Assembly (NCBI RefSeq): GCF_037078405.1
Contig: NZ_JAYMGZ010000007.1
Span: 1-55,646 of the forward strand
Origin: Haloarcula sp. DT43
GTDB taxonomy: Archaea > Halobacteriota > Halobacteria > Halobacteriales > Haloarculaceae
Reading direction: 5' to 3'
DNA length: 55,646 nt
Within the stretch, counting starts at the first letter, position 1. The number at the start of each line of letters is the position of its first letter. This document shows, piece after piece, positions 40,911-50,588 of the stretch. The position numbers and the translations under genes were made by a program. The notes below the pieces were generated by a model. It worked only from the letters and a program-made list of their open reading frames with translations, did no database searches and had not been told where the DNA came from.

Positions 40911-41291
40911 TCAGAGCTTGTCGACGTCCCGGGCCGCCTCGGCCTGGTCGCGCACGGCCTCGAGCGTTGCGTCCGGGCCGGTCGCGGCCACTGCCGCGTT
41001 GACCGCCCCCTCCAGGACGGGCGCGTCCGCTATCACGGCCTCAATATCGCTCAGTTCGATAGCCACCTCGGCGTTCATGACGGCGCTGCCCAGGTCGACC
41101 AGGACGACGACGCCGTCCCCGTCGTCCGCGACGGCGAGGGCCGCCTCGATGTCGTCGGGAACGGTCCCGATTCCGCCGTCACCGTCACCACCGACCGGTT
41201 CGATGTTCGTCTCCCCCGCCATCTCCGCGGCGACCTCGGCGATTCCCGTCGCGGCAGTGTGGCTGTGGGACACGACGACGAGCCCCACCAT
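40911..41291 (-). CDS. dhaM: PTS-dependent dihydroxyacetone kinase phosphotransferase subunit DhaM
   Basis: This 126-residue EIIA-mannose-like protein accepts phosphate from HPr; the acceptor His is in LVVVSHSHTAA (about residue 9). VVLVDLGSAVMNAEVAIE is the conserved second half. Unlike E. coli DhaM there is no fused HPr or EI domain, so these must come from elsewhere in the genome. Its start overlaps the dhaL stop by one base. It phosphorylates ADP on DhaL. Confidence 0.9.
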   Translation of the reverse strand: MVGLVVVSHSHTAATGIAEVAAEMAGETNIEPVGGDGDGGIGTVPDDIEAALAVADDGDGVVVLVDLGSAVMNAEVAIELSDIEAVIADAPVLEGAVNAAVAATGPDATLEAVRDQAEAARDVDKL

Positions 41292-41998
41292 TACTCCTCG
41301 CTCGCCTCCGCGTCGGGCACCGTCGGGGAACTGGCGTCGGCCGACGGAGCTTCCCTGTCGAGGTGGGCCGTCGCCGTCGCCAGCAGTTCCTCCATGACGT
41401 ACAGCGTACTCGTCGCCCCCGGGTCCTGGTGACCGACCGACCGCCAGCCGAGATACGACGCCCGCCCCTTCGACGCCCGGATTGGGACGGTGAACGCCAC
41501 GCCCCGTTCGGCCGCCGCGACGGCCTTCGCGAGCGCGTCGAGCGGGGGCAGGTCGTCCGTCTCGACGGACTTCTTGAACGTGTGGACCGCCGGGACGAGC
41601 GCGTCGACCATCGTCTTGTCGCCGACCCTGGCGTCGCCGCGGTCCTGTACCTTCTCCAGGTACGTCTCCGCGAAGGCGACGGCCGATTCGGCGGTGAGAC
41701 CGTCGGTCAGTTCCGCGCTGGCGAACACCAGCGAGCCGCCGTACAGCGGCCCCGACGCCCCGCCGACCTCCGACAGCAGTGTCTTGCCGGCGGTCTTGAC
41801 CACTGTCTCGATGTCGGGGTCTTCGAGGTCTGCGACCGCCTCGGCCGCCGCCTGCCACCCGCGGGCCATGTTCCCGCCGTGGTCGGCGTCGCCGATGGCG
41901 GAGTCGAGGTCGGTGAGCCGCTCGCGCTCGGCCTCGATACGCTCCGCGACGTTCTCGACGGCCGTCACGGCGGCTTCCGCGTCGCTGTCCGGACTCAT
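41291..41998 (-). CDS. dhaL: Dihydroxyacetone kinase ADP-binding subunit DhaL
   Basis: This 235-residue protein has the Mg-ADP loop LDSAIGDADHGGNMARG (Asp residues that hold Mg) and SEVGGASGPLYGGSL, plus VGDKTMVDALVPA. In the PTS-dependent system ADP stays bound as coenzyme and is phosphorylated by DhaM. An acidic tail of about 30 residues is an extra. The start overlaps the dhaK stop as ATGA, and the frame is part of the dhaKLM operon. Confidence 0.93.
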   Translation of the reverse strand: MSPDSDAEAAVTAVENVAERIEAERERLTDLDSAIGDADHGGNMARGWQAAAEAVADLEDPDIETVVKTAGKTLLSEVGGASGPLYGGSLVFASAELTDGLTAESAVAFAETYLEKVQDRGDARVGDKTMVDALVPAVHTFKKSVETDDLPPLDALAKAVAAAERGVAFTVPIRASKGRASYLGWRSVGHQDPGATSTLYVMEELLATATAHLDREAPSADASSPTVPDAEASEE

Positions 41999-42993
41999 CG
42001 GACTGTCAGGGCCGGCGTCTCGGCCGGCGCACTCAGCAGTTCCTTCAGTTCGTCGTCGACCGCACAGACCGTAATCGAACAGCCCGCCATGTCCAGCGAG
42101 GTCATGTAGTCCCCCACCCACGCGTCCCACGTCTCGATATCGCGCTCGCCGAGGCGCTCCTGCAGGCGTCGGTTGACGACGAACAGCTCCATCTGTGGCG
42201 TCCCGCCCATCCCGTTGACGATGGTGACGACCGCCTGCCCGGAGTCTAGTTCGAGGTCTTCGAAGACGGCGTCGGTGAGTTCGTCGGTAATCTCGTCGGC
42301 CGACATCGTCCCCGTCCGCTCGACGCCCGGCTCGCCGTGGATGCCGATGCCGAGCTCTATCTCGTCGTCGCCCAGGTCGAACGTGGGCTCGCCCTTCTCG
42401 GGGGTGACACAGGAGGTGAGGGCCATCCCCATGGTTCCGACGTTGTCGACGACCTTCTGTGCGACCCGCTGGACTTCGTCCAGGCTCGCTCCTTCGGCGG
42501 CCTTCGCACCGGCGGCCTTGTGGACGAGAATCGTCCCGCAGACGCCGCGGCGGCCGCTCGTGTACAGCGAGTCCTCGACGGCCACGTCGTCGTCGACTAC
42601 CACCTCGGCCACCGCCGTGCCCTCCATCTCGGCCATCTCCCCAGCCGTCTCGAAGTTCATCACGTCGCCCTCGTAGTTCTTGACGACCAGCAGGACGCCC
42701 GCGCCGCTGTCGCAGGCGTCTATCATCGCTTCGAGTTCGTCGGCCGTCGGGGAGGTGAACACTTCCCCGGCCGCCGCGCCGTCGAGCATCCCCTCGCCGA
42801 GGTAGCCGGCGTGTGTCGGCTCGTGGCCGCTGCCCCCGCCACTGACGACGGCGACCTCACCGTCGACTGGCGCGTCGTCCCGGACCAGCACCTGCGTGCC
42901 GGGCAACCGACGAACCGTGTCCGGGTACGCCGCGACCATCCCGTCGAGCATCTCGTCGACCACCGTCTCCGCGTCGTTGATGAGCTTCTTCAT
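41995..42993 (-). CDS. dhaK: Dihydroxyacetone kinase substrate-binding subunit DhaK
   Basis: This 332-residue subunit binds dihydroxyacetone covalently on His in LGIGIHGEPGVE and passes it to the DhaL phosphoryl site. VSGGGSGHEPTHAGYLGEGM is the family signature, and VKNYEGDVMNFETA follows. The ATG at 42993 is chosen over 43170, since that extension is not family-like and a TATA-like ATAAAAGT is about 30 bp upstream. It is the first gene of dhaKLM, feeding glycerol-derived dihydroxyacetone into glycolysis. Confidence 0.95.
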   Translation of the reverse strand: MKKLINDAETVVDEMLDGMVAAYPDTVRRLPGTQVLVRDDAPVDGEVAVVSGGGSGHEPTHAGYLGEGMLDGAAAGEVFTSPTADELEAMIDACDSGAGVLLVVKNYEGDVMNFETAGEMAEMEGTAVAEVVVDDDVAVEDSLYTSGRRGVCGTILVHKAAGAKAAEGASLDEVQRVAQKVVDNVGTMGMALTSCVTPEKGEPTFDLGDDEIELGIGIHGEPGVERTGTMSADEITDELTDAVFEDLELDSGQAVVTIVNGMGGTPQMELFVVNRRLQERLGERDIETWDAWVGDYMTSLDMAGCSITVCAVDDELKELLSAPAETPALTVR

Positions 42994-43130
42994 GGTCCAT
43001 GTTGACGAATGACTCACCGTCGCATAAAAGTACTCGTAGAGCCGACTGTCTGGCCGAAAAACACGTCCGTCCGCGTTCACGGGCCACCGCGCCAGCGATA
43101 CGGCTCGCGAGCCTTCCCCCGCCGTCGGAA

Positions 43131-43721
43131 TCAGGCGTTCCAGTACGCCGGTTCGTTGCCGGGCTTCCACTTTATCGAGCAGCCCCGGGACGGCTTCTCG
43201 GCGGCCGTGACCTGGCCCCCGTCCAGTAGCGTCTCGACGTGGGCGGCCATCTCCCGCTCGCTCGGTTCGTCGTCCGGGTTCGGCGCGTCGTCCAAGCGGC
43301 CGTGGTAGGCCAGTTTGAACGTGCCGCCGTCGTTCCGGAACAGGAACGGGTCGGGAGTACAGCGAGCGCCGTACGCGGCCGCGACCGCCTGAGACTCGTC
43401 GAACAGGTACGCGTCGTACTGTATCTCACCGCGGTCGACGAGTTCCTGCATCCGCTCGAAGGAGTCGTCGGGGTACTCCTCGGGGTCGTTGGCGTTGATG
43501 CCGACGACGGCCAGGTCGTCGTACGCCGCCGCGAGGCGGTTCAGTTCGTCTACCTTCGCCTTCGCGTACGGACAGTGGTTGCAGGTAAACACGACGAGCA
43601 GTGCCTCCCTGTCCGCGAAATCCGACAGTGAGTGGGCGTCCCCGTCCGCCCCCGGTAGTTCGAACGTCGGTGCTTCGTCCCCACGCCCGAGTACGTCGGA
43701 CTCCGAATCGATTGAGACCAT
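43131..43721 (-). CDS. Thioredoxin-fold redoxin family protein (AhpC/TSA-like)
   Basis: This 196-residue protein has GDEAPTFELPGADGDAHSLS, the AhpC/TSA beginning, then VVFTCNHCPYAKAKVDEL with a CxxC motif (CNHC) at the active site and later RCTPDPFLFRNDG with the cis-Pro. It would reduce or oxidise thiols or scavenge peroxide. The ATG at 43721 is preferred to GTG 43727 because CTTTTAGCG is 26 bp before it. It is separated by about 137 bp from dhaK. Confidence 0.85.
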   Translation of the reverse strand: MVSIDSESDVLGRGDEAPTFELPGADGDAHSLSDFADREALLVVFTCNHCPYAKAKVDELNRLAAAYDDLAVVGINANDPEEYPDDSFERMQELVDRGEIQYDAYLFDESQAVAAAYGARCTPDPFLFRNDGGTFKLAYHGRLDDAPNPDDEPSEREMAAHVETLLDGGQVTAAEKPSRGCSIKWKPGNEPAYWNA

Positions 43722-43789
43722 CGACACACAGTAGGGTTGTCGGCGCTAAAAGTCCACGGACGCCGGAACGACTCGCTGTGACGGCCGTC

Positions 43790-44122
43790 TTACTCGCTTG
43801 CGTCCTCGCGCGTCGCGGCCGCGGCGTCGAAGGCTTTCGCGGCCTCGAAGGCCGCGCTCCCGTCGTCGACCGAGAACAGCGTCTCCTGCCCCTCTGCTTC
43901 GTGTTTTTCCAGCAGACCGACCGTCACTAGTTCTTCGAGCGTCCCGTCGAGGTACAGCGTCTTCAGCGGCACGCCGGCCGCCTCGCTCAGGGCCGTCTTG
44001 GTGTACGTCTCGTCCGCGTCGAGCCGGAGTATCGTGTCGATGACCGTCGCCGCCTTGTCGTGGTTCGCCACGTGTGCCCATCCCGTGTCGGACCCCGAGC
44101 GCTGACCACCCTCTTCGAACAT
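43790..44122 (-). CDS. Small winged-helix regulator, 110 aa
   Basis: HDKAATVIDTILRLDADETY starts a helix-turn-helix (TKTALSEAAGVPLKTLYLDG) with a wing (TVGLLEKHEAEGQETLFSVD) and an acidic tail. It is a haloarchaeal-type short regulator. The start at 44122 has TTTTAATA 26 bp upstream. It is divergent from the lrpA1-like gene and could regulate the pair, but that is inferred. Confidence 0.75.
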   Translation of the reverse strand: MFEEGGQRSGSDTGWAHVANHDKAATVIDTILRLDADETYTKTALSEAAGVPLKTLYLDGTLEELVTVGLLEKHEAEGQETLFSVDDGSAAFEAAKAFDAAAATREDASE

Positions 44123-44238
44123 TACCCGAAGCCTAACTCGCAACGATATTAAAACTGCCCGGTGACCCGTCCGCGGACGGTGTGACCCTCTCCCACTATT
44201 GAGCAAGGCTTTTGTCCGCGTCACTCTCCTGCCACTGT

Positions 44239-44733
44239 ATGAGCAGTCGCCGCGAGATACTCGACCTGCTACGGGAGAACGCCCGCTACACGACCGAGGA
44301 CATCGCTCGGTTGACCGACTACTCCGAGAGCGAGGTAGCCGAGATTATCGAGGAGTTCGAGGAGGCGGGTATCATCCGCGGCTATCAGGCAGTCGTCGAC
44401 TGGAACGCGGTCGAGAGCGACGAGGAGCGGGTCCGCGCCACCGTCGAACTCAACGTCACGCTGGACCGGGAGACCAGCTACGACGACATCTCGGACCGCA
44501 TCGCAAAGTTCCCGGAGGTGACCTCGCTGCGCCTCGTCAGCGGTGACTACGACTTCGACCTGGAGGTCCAGGGCGATTCGATGCGCGAGGTGTCGCATTT
44601 CATCAGCGACAAAATCGCGCCGATTCCCGAAATCACGCAGACGGTCACCCACTACATCATGGAGTCGTACAAGGAACAGGGGATGGAGTTCGACGACCAC
44701 GACGACGACGACCGGCTGTCCGTCTCACCATGA
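44239..44733 (+). CDS. lrpA1: Lrp/AsnC regulator, LrpA1-like
   Basis: This 164-residue protein has a helix-turn-helix (TTEDIARLTDYSESEVAEII) and a RAM domain (ATVELNVTLDRETSYDDISD). An acidic tail with four His/Asp runs ends it. It overlaps the aminotransferase start by four bases (ATGA). In Halobacterium the LrpA1-AspB3 pair has this arrangement and LrpA1 is known to control aspB3, which supports the symbol. TATA-like GCTTTTGT is 26 bp upstream. Confidence 0.86.
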   Translation: MSSRREILDLLRENARYTTEDIARLTDYSESEVAEIIEEFEEAGIIRGYQAVVDWNAVESDEERVRATVELNVTLDRETSYDDISDRIAKFPEVTSLRLVSGDYDFDLEVQGDSMREVSHFISDKIAPIPEITQTVTHYIMESYKEQGMEFDDHDDDDRLSVSP

Positions 44734-45875
44734 CGTTCGAACCGGCAGACAGGGTCGACAGCGTGCCGCCCTCCGGTATCCGTCGGTTCTTCGAACTGGC
44801 CGAGGAGATGGACGACATCATCTCGCTCGGCGTCGGCGAACCGGACTTCTCGGCCCCGTGGGCGGCCCGCGAAGCCGCCATCGCGTCGCTCGAACGCGGC
44901 CAGACCTCCTACACCGCCAATCGGGGGAAACGGGAGCTCCGGGAGCGTATCGCCGACTACGAGGCGGCGACACACGGCCTGCAGTACGACCCCGACGAGG
45001 AAATCCTCGTCACGGCGGGCGCGAGCGAGGGCATAGACCTGGCTTTCCGGGCGCTGTTGAACCCCGGGGACTCCGTCGCCATCGCCCAGCCCTGCTACGT
45101 CTCGTACGTCCCCGGCGCGACGTTCGCCGGTATCGACGTGGTCGACGTTCCCACGCGCGCGGAAGACGAGTTCAAACTCACCCGGGAGGTGCTGGAGTCG
45201 TCCGGCGCGGCCGAGGCGGACGCCCTCGTGTACTGCTACCCGAACAACCCGACCGGGGCGACGATGACCGACGAGGAGATGGCCGCCGTCGCGGCCTTCT
45301 GCCGGGAGCACGACCTGCTGGTGTTCGCCGACGAGATATACGCCGACCTCACGTACGAACACGACCACACGTCCATCGCCACGCTCCCCGAGATGCGCGA
45401 GCGGACCGTCGTGTTCAACGGCTTCTCGAAGGCCTTCGCGATGACGGGGTTCAGGCTGGGGTACGCGATGGCCCCGCCGGCGGCAATCGAGGCGATGAAC
45501 CGCATCCACCAGTACTCGATGCTCTCGGCCCCGACGACGGCCCAGCACGCTGCCATCGAGGCGCTTGACAACTGCCGGGACGAGGTCACTGACATGGCCG
45601 CCCAGTACGACCGCCGGCGGAAGTACGTCCTCACGCGCTTCGAGGAGATGGGGCTGGACTGTTTCCCGGCGGCCGGGGCGTTCTACGCGTTCCCCGAGTG
45701 CCCCTGGGACGACGCAAGCGAGTTCGCCGAGAGCCTGCTCCAGGAAGAGCGGGTCGCGGTCGTGCCCGGGACCGCCTTCGGGGCGGGCGGGTCCGGTCAC
45801 CTGCGGGTGTCGTACGCGACCGGTCTCGGCGACCTCAAGGAAGCGATGGCCCGGATAGAGTCGTTCCTCGACTGA
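44730..45875 (+). CDS. aspB3: Class I/II aminotransferase, AspB3-like
   Basis: This 381-residue PLP enzyme has the PLP-binding Lys in NGFSKAFAMTGFRLG, NNPTGATM, the N-terminal IISLGVGEPDFS and the substrate Arg in GHLRVSYATG. It transfers amino groups between aspartate-, aromatic- or alanine-type amino acids and 2-oxoglutarate; the exact pair cannot be read. It is translationally coupled to the lrpA1-like gene. Confidence 0.9.
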   Translation: MTFEPADRVDSVPPSGIRRFFELAEEMDDIISLGVGEPDFSAPWAAREAAIASLERGQTSYTANRGKRELRERIADYEAATHGLQYDPDEEILVTAGASEGIDLAFRALLNPGDSVAIAQPCYVSYVPGATFAGIDVVDVPTRAEDEFKLTREVLESSGAAEADALVYCYPNNPTGATMTDEEMAAVAAFCREHDLLVFADEIYADLTYEHDHTSIATLPEMRERTVVFNGFSKAFAMTGFRLGYAMAPPAAIEAMNRIHQYSMLSAPTTAQHAAIEALDNCRDEVTDMAAQYDRRRKYVLTRFEEMGLDCFPAAGAFYAFPECPWDDASEFAESLLQEERVAVVPGTAFGAGGSGHLRVSYATGLGDLKEAMARIESFLD

Positions 45876-46012
45876 TAATTAAGAACGGCGAAACATTCAG
45901 TATGGTCGACTTACTACCGTAAGGAGACCGTGATACGAACAGCCGGACCTTCTCTTTCGACTACAGTAGGTGGGGGTAAAGTTTTTTCCTGCCTAACGGG
46001 AGATGAATAACA

Positions 46013-48499
46013 ATGGCTATCGATGACACCGGGGGAGGTGAGGCAGACGGGGTCGATGGGGGCCGACTGACCGACAAGCCCGTCCGGGTCGGCGAGTACA
46101 CCTGGGACGACCTCCGCCGGGAGGTACACGACGGGGGGCGGTTCGACCGGAGCGCGTACCTCGGCTTCGAGCCACGGGAACTCGGCCAGCGACTCGAAGA
46201 CGCGGCGAGCGCCGGCAAGACACTGCAAGCCCCCTTTGAAGAGTACCTCGACCCGACGACGACGCCAGTCGCGAAGGACATCTACACCTGGGAGCATTTC
46301 AAACAGGAGTACTACTACGAGGACGGCGACCTCCCCCGCGACGGCGACGGCGAGGTCGTCCCGTTCGACGCCAGCGAGTTCCTGGAGTTCGACCCCGAAC
46401 ACACCGAGAACAGGCTGTCCGCGGCCGAAGACATCGCCAGCGAGCTACACGAGTACGTCGAGGAGAACACCGTCGACGTCAACCCCGAACTGGACGAGGA
46501 CGCGTTCTTCTCGACGCGGGAGGGCCACACGACCGTCGTCAACCGCTACGACCTCGAAAAGGCCGTCCCCCAGTCGAAGAAGTCCCACTTCAAGGAACTG
46601 GAGCGGTACTGGGTAAACAAACCCTACGCCTGCGTCGTCATCTTCCACTCACGGAAGGAAAACGAGAAGAAGTACTACGTCATCGAGCCGTACCTCACCG
46701 ACATCGAACTCGACCTCCGCGAGTTCCTCTCGGGCAAGCTCAAGACCGCCATCAAGTACTCGGAGGACGAGGTCATCGTCCAGGGGACCGACGCCGACCG
46801 CGCCCAGGTCATCCAGCGGGAAGCCGAACAGCTCCTCTCCCGGTACGACCTCTACAACGGGCCGGTCTCCGGCGGCGAAGCGGGCGTGCTCGACCAGGTC
46901 AAGGAGCTGTTCGGCCTCGACGACGAGGACGAGAGCGAGACGACCGGACAGCTCGTCGGCATCTCCACCCGCCCGGAGCCGGCTATCCTTGAAGACGACG
47001 AGCCGAAGCTAAACGAGTACCAGGTCGAGAAACTGCTGTACATGCTCAAGCGGGACTTCGTCGGCTACGCCCGTATCGACGGGGTCAAACACGACATCAA
47101 CGTCGAGGACATCTCCTGTGACGGGTACAACTCCCGGGTGTTCGTCTACCACACCGACTACGAACAGATAATCTCGAACGTCGAACACGGCGAGGGCGAA
47201 CTCGACGATTTCGTCGTCAAGCTCGCCCAGCGCTCGGGCAAGGGCATCTCGAAGCGCCAGCCCCAGGTCGACGCGACGCTGCCGGACGGGTCCCGTGCCC
47301 AGTTGACCCTGGGCCGGGAGGTGTCTGACCACGGGACCAACTACACCATCCGTCAGTTCAAGGACGTGCCGTTCACCCCTATCGACCTCATCAACTGGAA
47401 CACGTTCTCGCTGGACGAGATGGCCTTTCTCTGGCTCTGCATCGAGAACAACAAGAGCCTCATCTTCGCCGGTGGTACCGCCTCCGGGAAGACGACGAGC
47501 CTGAACGCCGTCTCGCTGTTCATCCCATCGAACTCGAAAATCGTCTCCATCGAGGACACGCGGGAGGTCGAACTCCCCCAGCGAAACTGGGTGGCCAGCG
47601 TCACCCGCCCATCCTTCGGCGAGGACGACAAGGGCGACGTCGACGAGTTCGACCTGCTGGAGGCCGCGCTCCGCCAGCGGCCCGACTACATCGTCATGGG
47701 TGAGATTCGTGGCGAGGAGGGCCGGACGCTGTTCCAGGTCATGTCGACCGGGCACACCACCTACACCACCTTCCACGCCGACTCCGTCGGCGAGGTCATC
47801 AAGCGGTTCACCACCGAACCGATTAACGTCTCGAAGACGTTGTTTACGGCGCTGGACCTCGTCTCGATTCAGACCCAGACCCGGGTCGACGGCAACAAGG
47901 TCCGCCGGAACAAGTCCCTGACCGAGATCAACGAGTACTCCGCCGAGAACGACGAAATCAACGTCCGGGACGTCTACGAGTGGCGCGCCGAGACGGACGA
48001 GTACATCCAGATGGGGAACTCCAACACCCTCGAAGAAATCAAGTTCGACCGCGGGTGGACCCAGGACAAACTCGACGAGGAACTGTTCAAGCGCAAGGTC
48101 GTCCTCGCGTACCTCATCGAGAAGGGGCTGAACACCTACACGCAGGTCGCGGCGACCATCCAGGCGTTCATCAACGACCCCGACACCATCCTCACGCTCA
48201 TCGCCAACGACCAGCTCGAACTGTCGCTTGAGGACCTCCGGGAGATGGAGTCGGTCAAAATCGATATCGACCCGGAGAAAGAGGAGATGGTGCCCCGGCC
48301 CGACGCCCCGCCGGAGATGGTCGAGGAGACCAAGGCGGTGCTCGACAACGCCCAGCCGCTGTTTAACACGTACAAGAGCCGTGAGACGCCGGACATCGTC
48401 TCGGCGCTGATGGACGAATCCGACGACAGCGCCGACGAAGACAGCATCGAGTTCGGCCAGTTCGTTCCGAAGGCCGGGGCGGAGGCGGACAGGGAATGA
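46013..48499 (+). CDS. pilB: Type IV pilus/secretion ATPase, archaeal PilB (TadA/GspE) type
   Basis: This 828-residue protein is a long archaeal form with an acidic N-terminal domain of about 450 residues before the ATPase. The Walker A GGTASGKTTSLNA is near 490, the Asp box is SKIVSIEDTREVELP, Walker B is YIVMGEIRGEEG and the His box is STGHTTYTTFHAD. The ATPase drives assembly of type IV pili or a related secretion filament. Its stop overlaps the pilC start (ATGA). The promoter is probably the TTTTTTCC near 45981-45988, with a leader of about 5 nt. Haloarchaeal PilB3 has the same layout, including an adjacent PilC3. Confidence 0.9.
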   Translation: MAIDDTGGGEADGVDGGRLTDKPVRVGEYTWDDLRREVHDGGRFDRSAYLGFEPRELGQRLEDAASAGKTLQAPFEEYLDPTTTPVAKDIYTWEHFKQEYYYEDGDLPRDGDGEVVPFDASEFLEFDPEHTENRLSAAEDIASELHEYVEENTVDVNPELDEDAFFSTREGHTTVVNRYDLEKAVPQSKKSHFKELERYWVNKPYACVVIFHSRKENEKKYYVIEPYLTDIELDLREFLSGKLKTAIKYSEDEVIVQGTDADRAQVIQREAEQLLSRYDLYNGPVSGGEAGVLDQVKELFGLDDEDESETTGQLVGISTRPEPAILEDDEPKLNEYQVEKLLYMLKRDFVGYARIDGVKHDINVEDISCDGYNSRVFVYHTDYEQIISNVEHGEGELDDFVVKLAQRSGKGISKRQPQVDATLPDGSRAQLTLGREVSDHGTNYTIRQFKDVPFTPIDLINWNTFSLDEMAFLWLCIENNKSLIFAGGTASGKTTSLNAVSLFIPSNSKIVSIEDTREVELPQRNWVASVTRPSFGEDDKGDVDEFDLLEAALRQRPDYIVMGEIRGEEGRTLFQVMSTGHTTYTTFHADSVGEVIKRFTTEPINVSKTLFTALDLVSIQTQTRVDGNKVRRNKSLTEINEYSAENDEINVRDVYEWRAETDEYIQMGNSNTLEEIKFDRGWTQDKLDEELFKRKVVLAYLIEKGLNTYTQVAATIQAFINDPDTILTLIANDQLELSLEDLREMESVKIDIDPEKEEMVPRPDAPPEMVEETKAVLDNAQPLFNTYKSRETPDIVSALMDESDDSADEDSIEFGQFVPKAGAEADRE

Positions 48500-50532
48500 G
48501 CCTCGACACACCGAGCCAGCAACAGGTGGGCAGTGGCGGCGCGCTCGGTGACACGTTCTACCCGGCGTACCAGATGGTGTTCGACGACGAGGGCGACTTC
48601 GTCAGCAGCGTCGAGAACAAGCTCGGCGAGGCCCGGATGGCCGACAACGTGGAGATGTTCCTCGCACGCGCGCTCGCGGTCGGCATCATCGCGGGCCTCG
48701 CGCTGTGGCTGGTCGGGACGTTCCTGGGCTACCTGCTCGTCCAGTTGCTCTTTGCGGGCGGAGAAGCGCCGACGCTCATCGGCATCCCCGTCCCCGAGAA
48801 CGTCTCGGCCATCCTGGACATGTTGAAACTGCCCTTCCTCGTGCTCACGACGGGGGTCGTCTTCGGAGCCATCGGGTTCGGCATCGGGTTCGGGTCGCTG
48901 GTGTCGATTCCGTATTTCCGGGCGAGCGCCCGCGAGCGGGAAATCAACGTCCTGCTGTCCGACTCGATTTCGTTCATGTACGCGCTGTCCGTGGGGGGAC
49001 TGAACCAGCTCGAAATCCTACAGTCGATGGGGCGGGCCGAAGACACGTACGGGGAGGTGGCAAAGGAGTTCCAGTCCATCGTGCTGGAGACGGAGTACTT
49101 CGATACGGATTACCGGACCGCCGTCCGGAACCAGGCGCTGCAGACGCCGTCGGACGAACTGTCGCAGTTCCTGACGGACATGCTCTCTATCATCAACTCC
49201 GGCGGTGACATGACCTCGTTCCTCGAAGACCAGAAGGAAAAGCACATGCGAACGGCCCGGCAGGAACAGGAGAAGATGCTGGAGACGCTGGAGCTGTTCG
49301 GCGAGATGTACATGACCCTCTCGCTGTTCCCGCTGCTTCTCATCATCATCCTGGTCATCATGTCGATGATGGGCAACGCCCAGAAGTCGCTCATCTACGG
49401 GACCGTCTACGGGCTGATTCCCCTGACCGGCCTGGGGTTTCTCGTCCTCGTCTCGACTGTCACGCAGGACTCTATCGGGGACGGCTATCTACGTTCGAGT
49501 CCCGGCGAGAAGGAACTCGTCGTCGACGAGGGCGTGGGCGTGTTCAACCTCGGACTCATCGAGAGCTACACGGGGACCTACAGCGTCTTCGACCGGATAA
49601 AGAGCCGGGAGGGGACCCACGAACTGCTGGCCATCCTCAAACGGCCCGACCTGTTCTTCCGTGACCACCCGCTGTTGGTGCTGTGGCTGACCGTCCCGCT
49701 GTCGATTCTCGCCGTCGTCGCGGCCATCGTCGTCGGGTGGGCACCGCTCTCCCTCGACGGGATGATAGCCGTTCCCGTCCGCTCGACGTTCTTCTGGGTG
49801 TACGTGCCGATGTACCTCAACTTCGTCCCGCTGATGGTCTTTTACGAGTGGAACCAGCGTTCCCGGAAGGCGATTATTGGGAAGCTCTCGGAGAACCTCC
49901 GGAAGCTCGCGTCGGCCAACGACACCGGGATGACGCTGCTTGAGTCGGTCAAAGTGGTCTCGGAGACCTCCTCTGGGAAGCTCTCCGACGAGTTCGAGAC
50001 CATCCACGCGAAGGTCAACTACGGGACGAGCCTGAAGGACGCGCTCCGGGAGTTCAACAACAAGTACCACGTCCCGCGGCTGGCACGGACGATAAAGCTC
50101 ATCGCGGAGGCCCAGGAGGCCTCCAGCCAGATTCAGGACGTGCTCTCGACGGCGGCTCAGGCCTCGGAGAACCAGGACGATATCGAACGGGAACGGAAGT
50201 CGCGCACGCGGATGCAGACGGTCATCATCCTGATGACCTACCTGACGCTGCTGGGCGTGATGGCGCTGCTGAAGACGCAGTTCCTGGACGTGATGGCCGG
50301 GCTTGCGACCCAGGCTTCCGGGGCGGGCAGTTCGAGCGCTCCCGGCGGCGGGTTCGGTGGCAGCGTCGACACGGAACTGCTGTCGATGCTGTTCTTCCAC
50401 GCGGTGACGCTGCAGGCGCTGCTGTCGTCGTTTATCGCCGGCTACATCCGGGAAGTGAAGCTCGTCGCCGGCGTGAAGTTCGCGGTCGTCCTGTCGACGA
50501 TTGCACTGGTGGTGTGGATAGCCGTGGGCTAG
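48496..50532 (+). CDS. pilC: Type IV pilus assembly membrane protein, archaeal PilC (TadC) type
   Basis: This 678-residue protein has two T2SSF/TadC domains, each with paired hydrophobic helices. The first half is around 58-135 and 270-310, the second around 400-450 and 560-678. The conserved middle helices carry FLEDQKEKHMRTARQEQEKM and RLARTIKLIAEAQEASSQIQ. It is the membrane platform on which the PilB ATPase acts. It is longer than bacterial PilC because of the archaeal tandem layout. Translation is coupled to pilB, and the next pilin-like gene follows after 56 bp. Confidence 0.9.
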   Translation: MSLDTPSQQQVGSGGALGDTFYPAYQMVFDDEGDFVSSVENKLGEARMADNVEMFLARALAVGIIAGLALWLVGTFLGYLLVQLLFAGGEAPTLIGIPVPENVSAILDMLKLPFLVLTTGVVFGAIGFGIGFGSLVSIPYFRASAREREINVLLSDSISFMYALSVGGLNQLEILQSMGRAEDTYGEVAKEFQSIVLETEYFDTDYRTAVRNQALQTPSDELSQFLTDMLSIINSGGDMTSFLEDQKEKHMRTARQEQEKMLETLELFGEMYMTLSLFPLLLIIILVIMSMMGNAQKSLIYGTVYGLIPLTGLGFLVLVSTVTQDSIGDGYLRSSPGEKELVVDEGVGVFNLGLIESYTGTYSVFDRIKSREGTHELLAILKRPDLFFRDHPLLVLWLTVPLSILAVVAAIVVGWAPLSLDGMIAVPVRSTFFWVYVPMYLNFVPLMVFYEWNQRSRKAIIGKLSENLRKLASANDTGMTLLESVKVVSETSSGKLSDEFETIHAKVNYGTSLKDALREFNNKYHVPRLARTIKLIAEAQEASSQIQDVLSTAAQASENQDDIERERKSRTRMQTVIILMTYLTLLGVMALLKTQFLDVMAGLATQASGAGSSSAPGGGFGGSVDTELLSMLFFHAVTLQALLSSFIAGYIREVKLVAGVKFAVVLSTIALVVWIAVG

Positions 50533-50588
50533 CGACCCGCCCGCGGTTCGACGGTTGAGTAACAAACAGCAAACAGGGTGTGTGGGAG

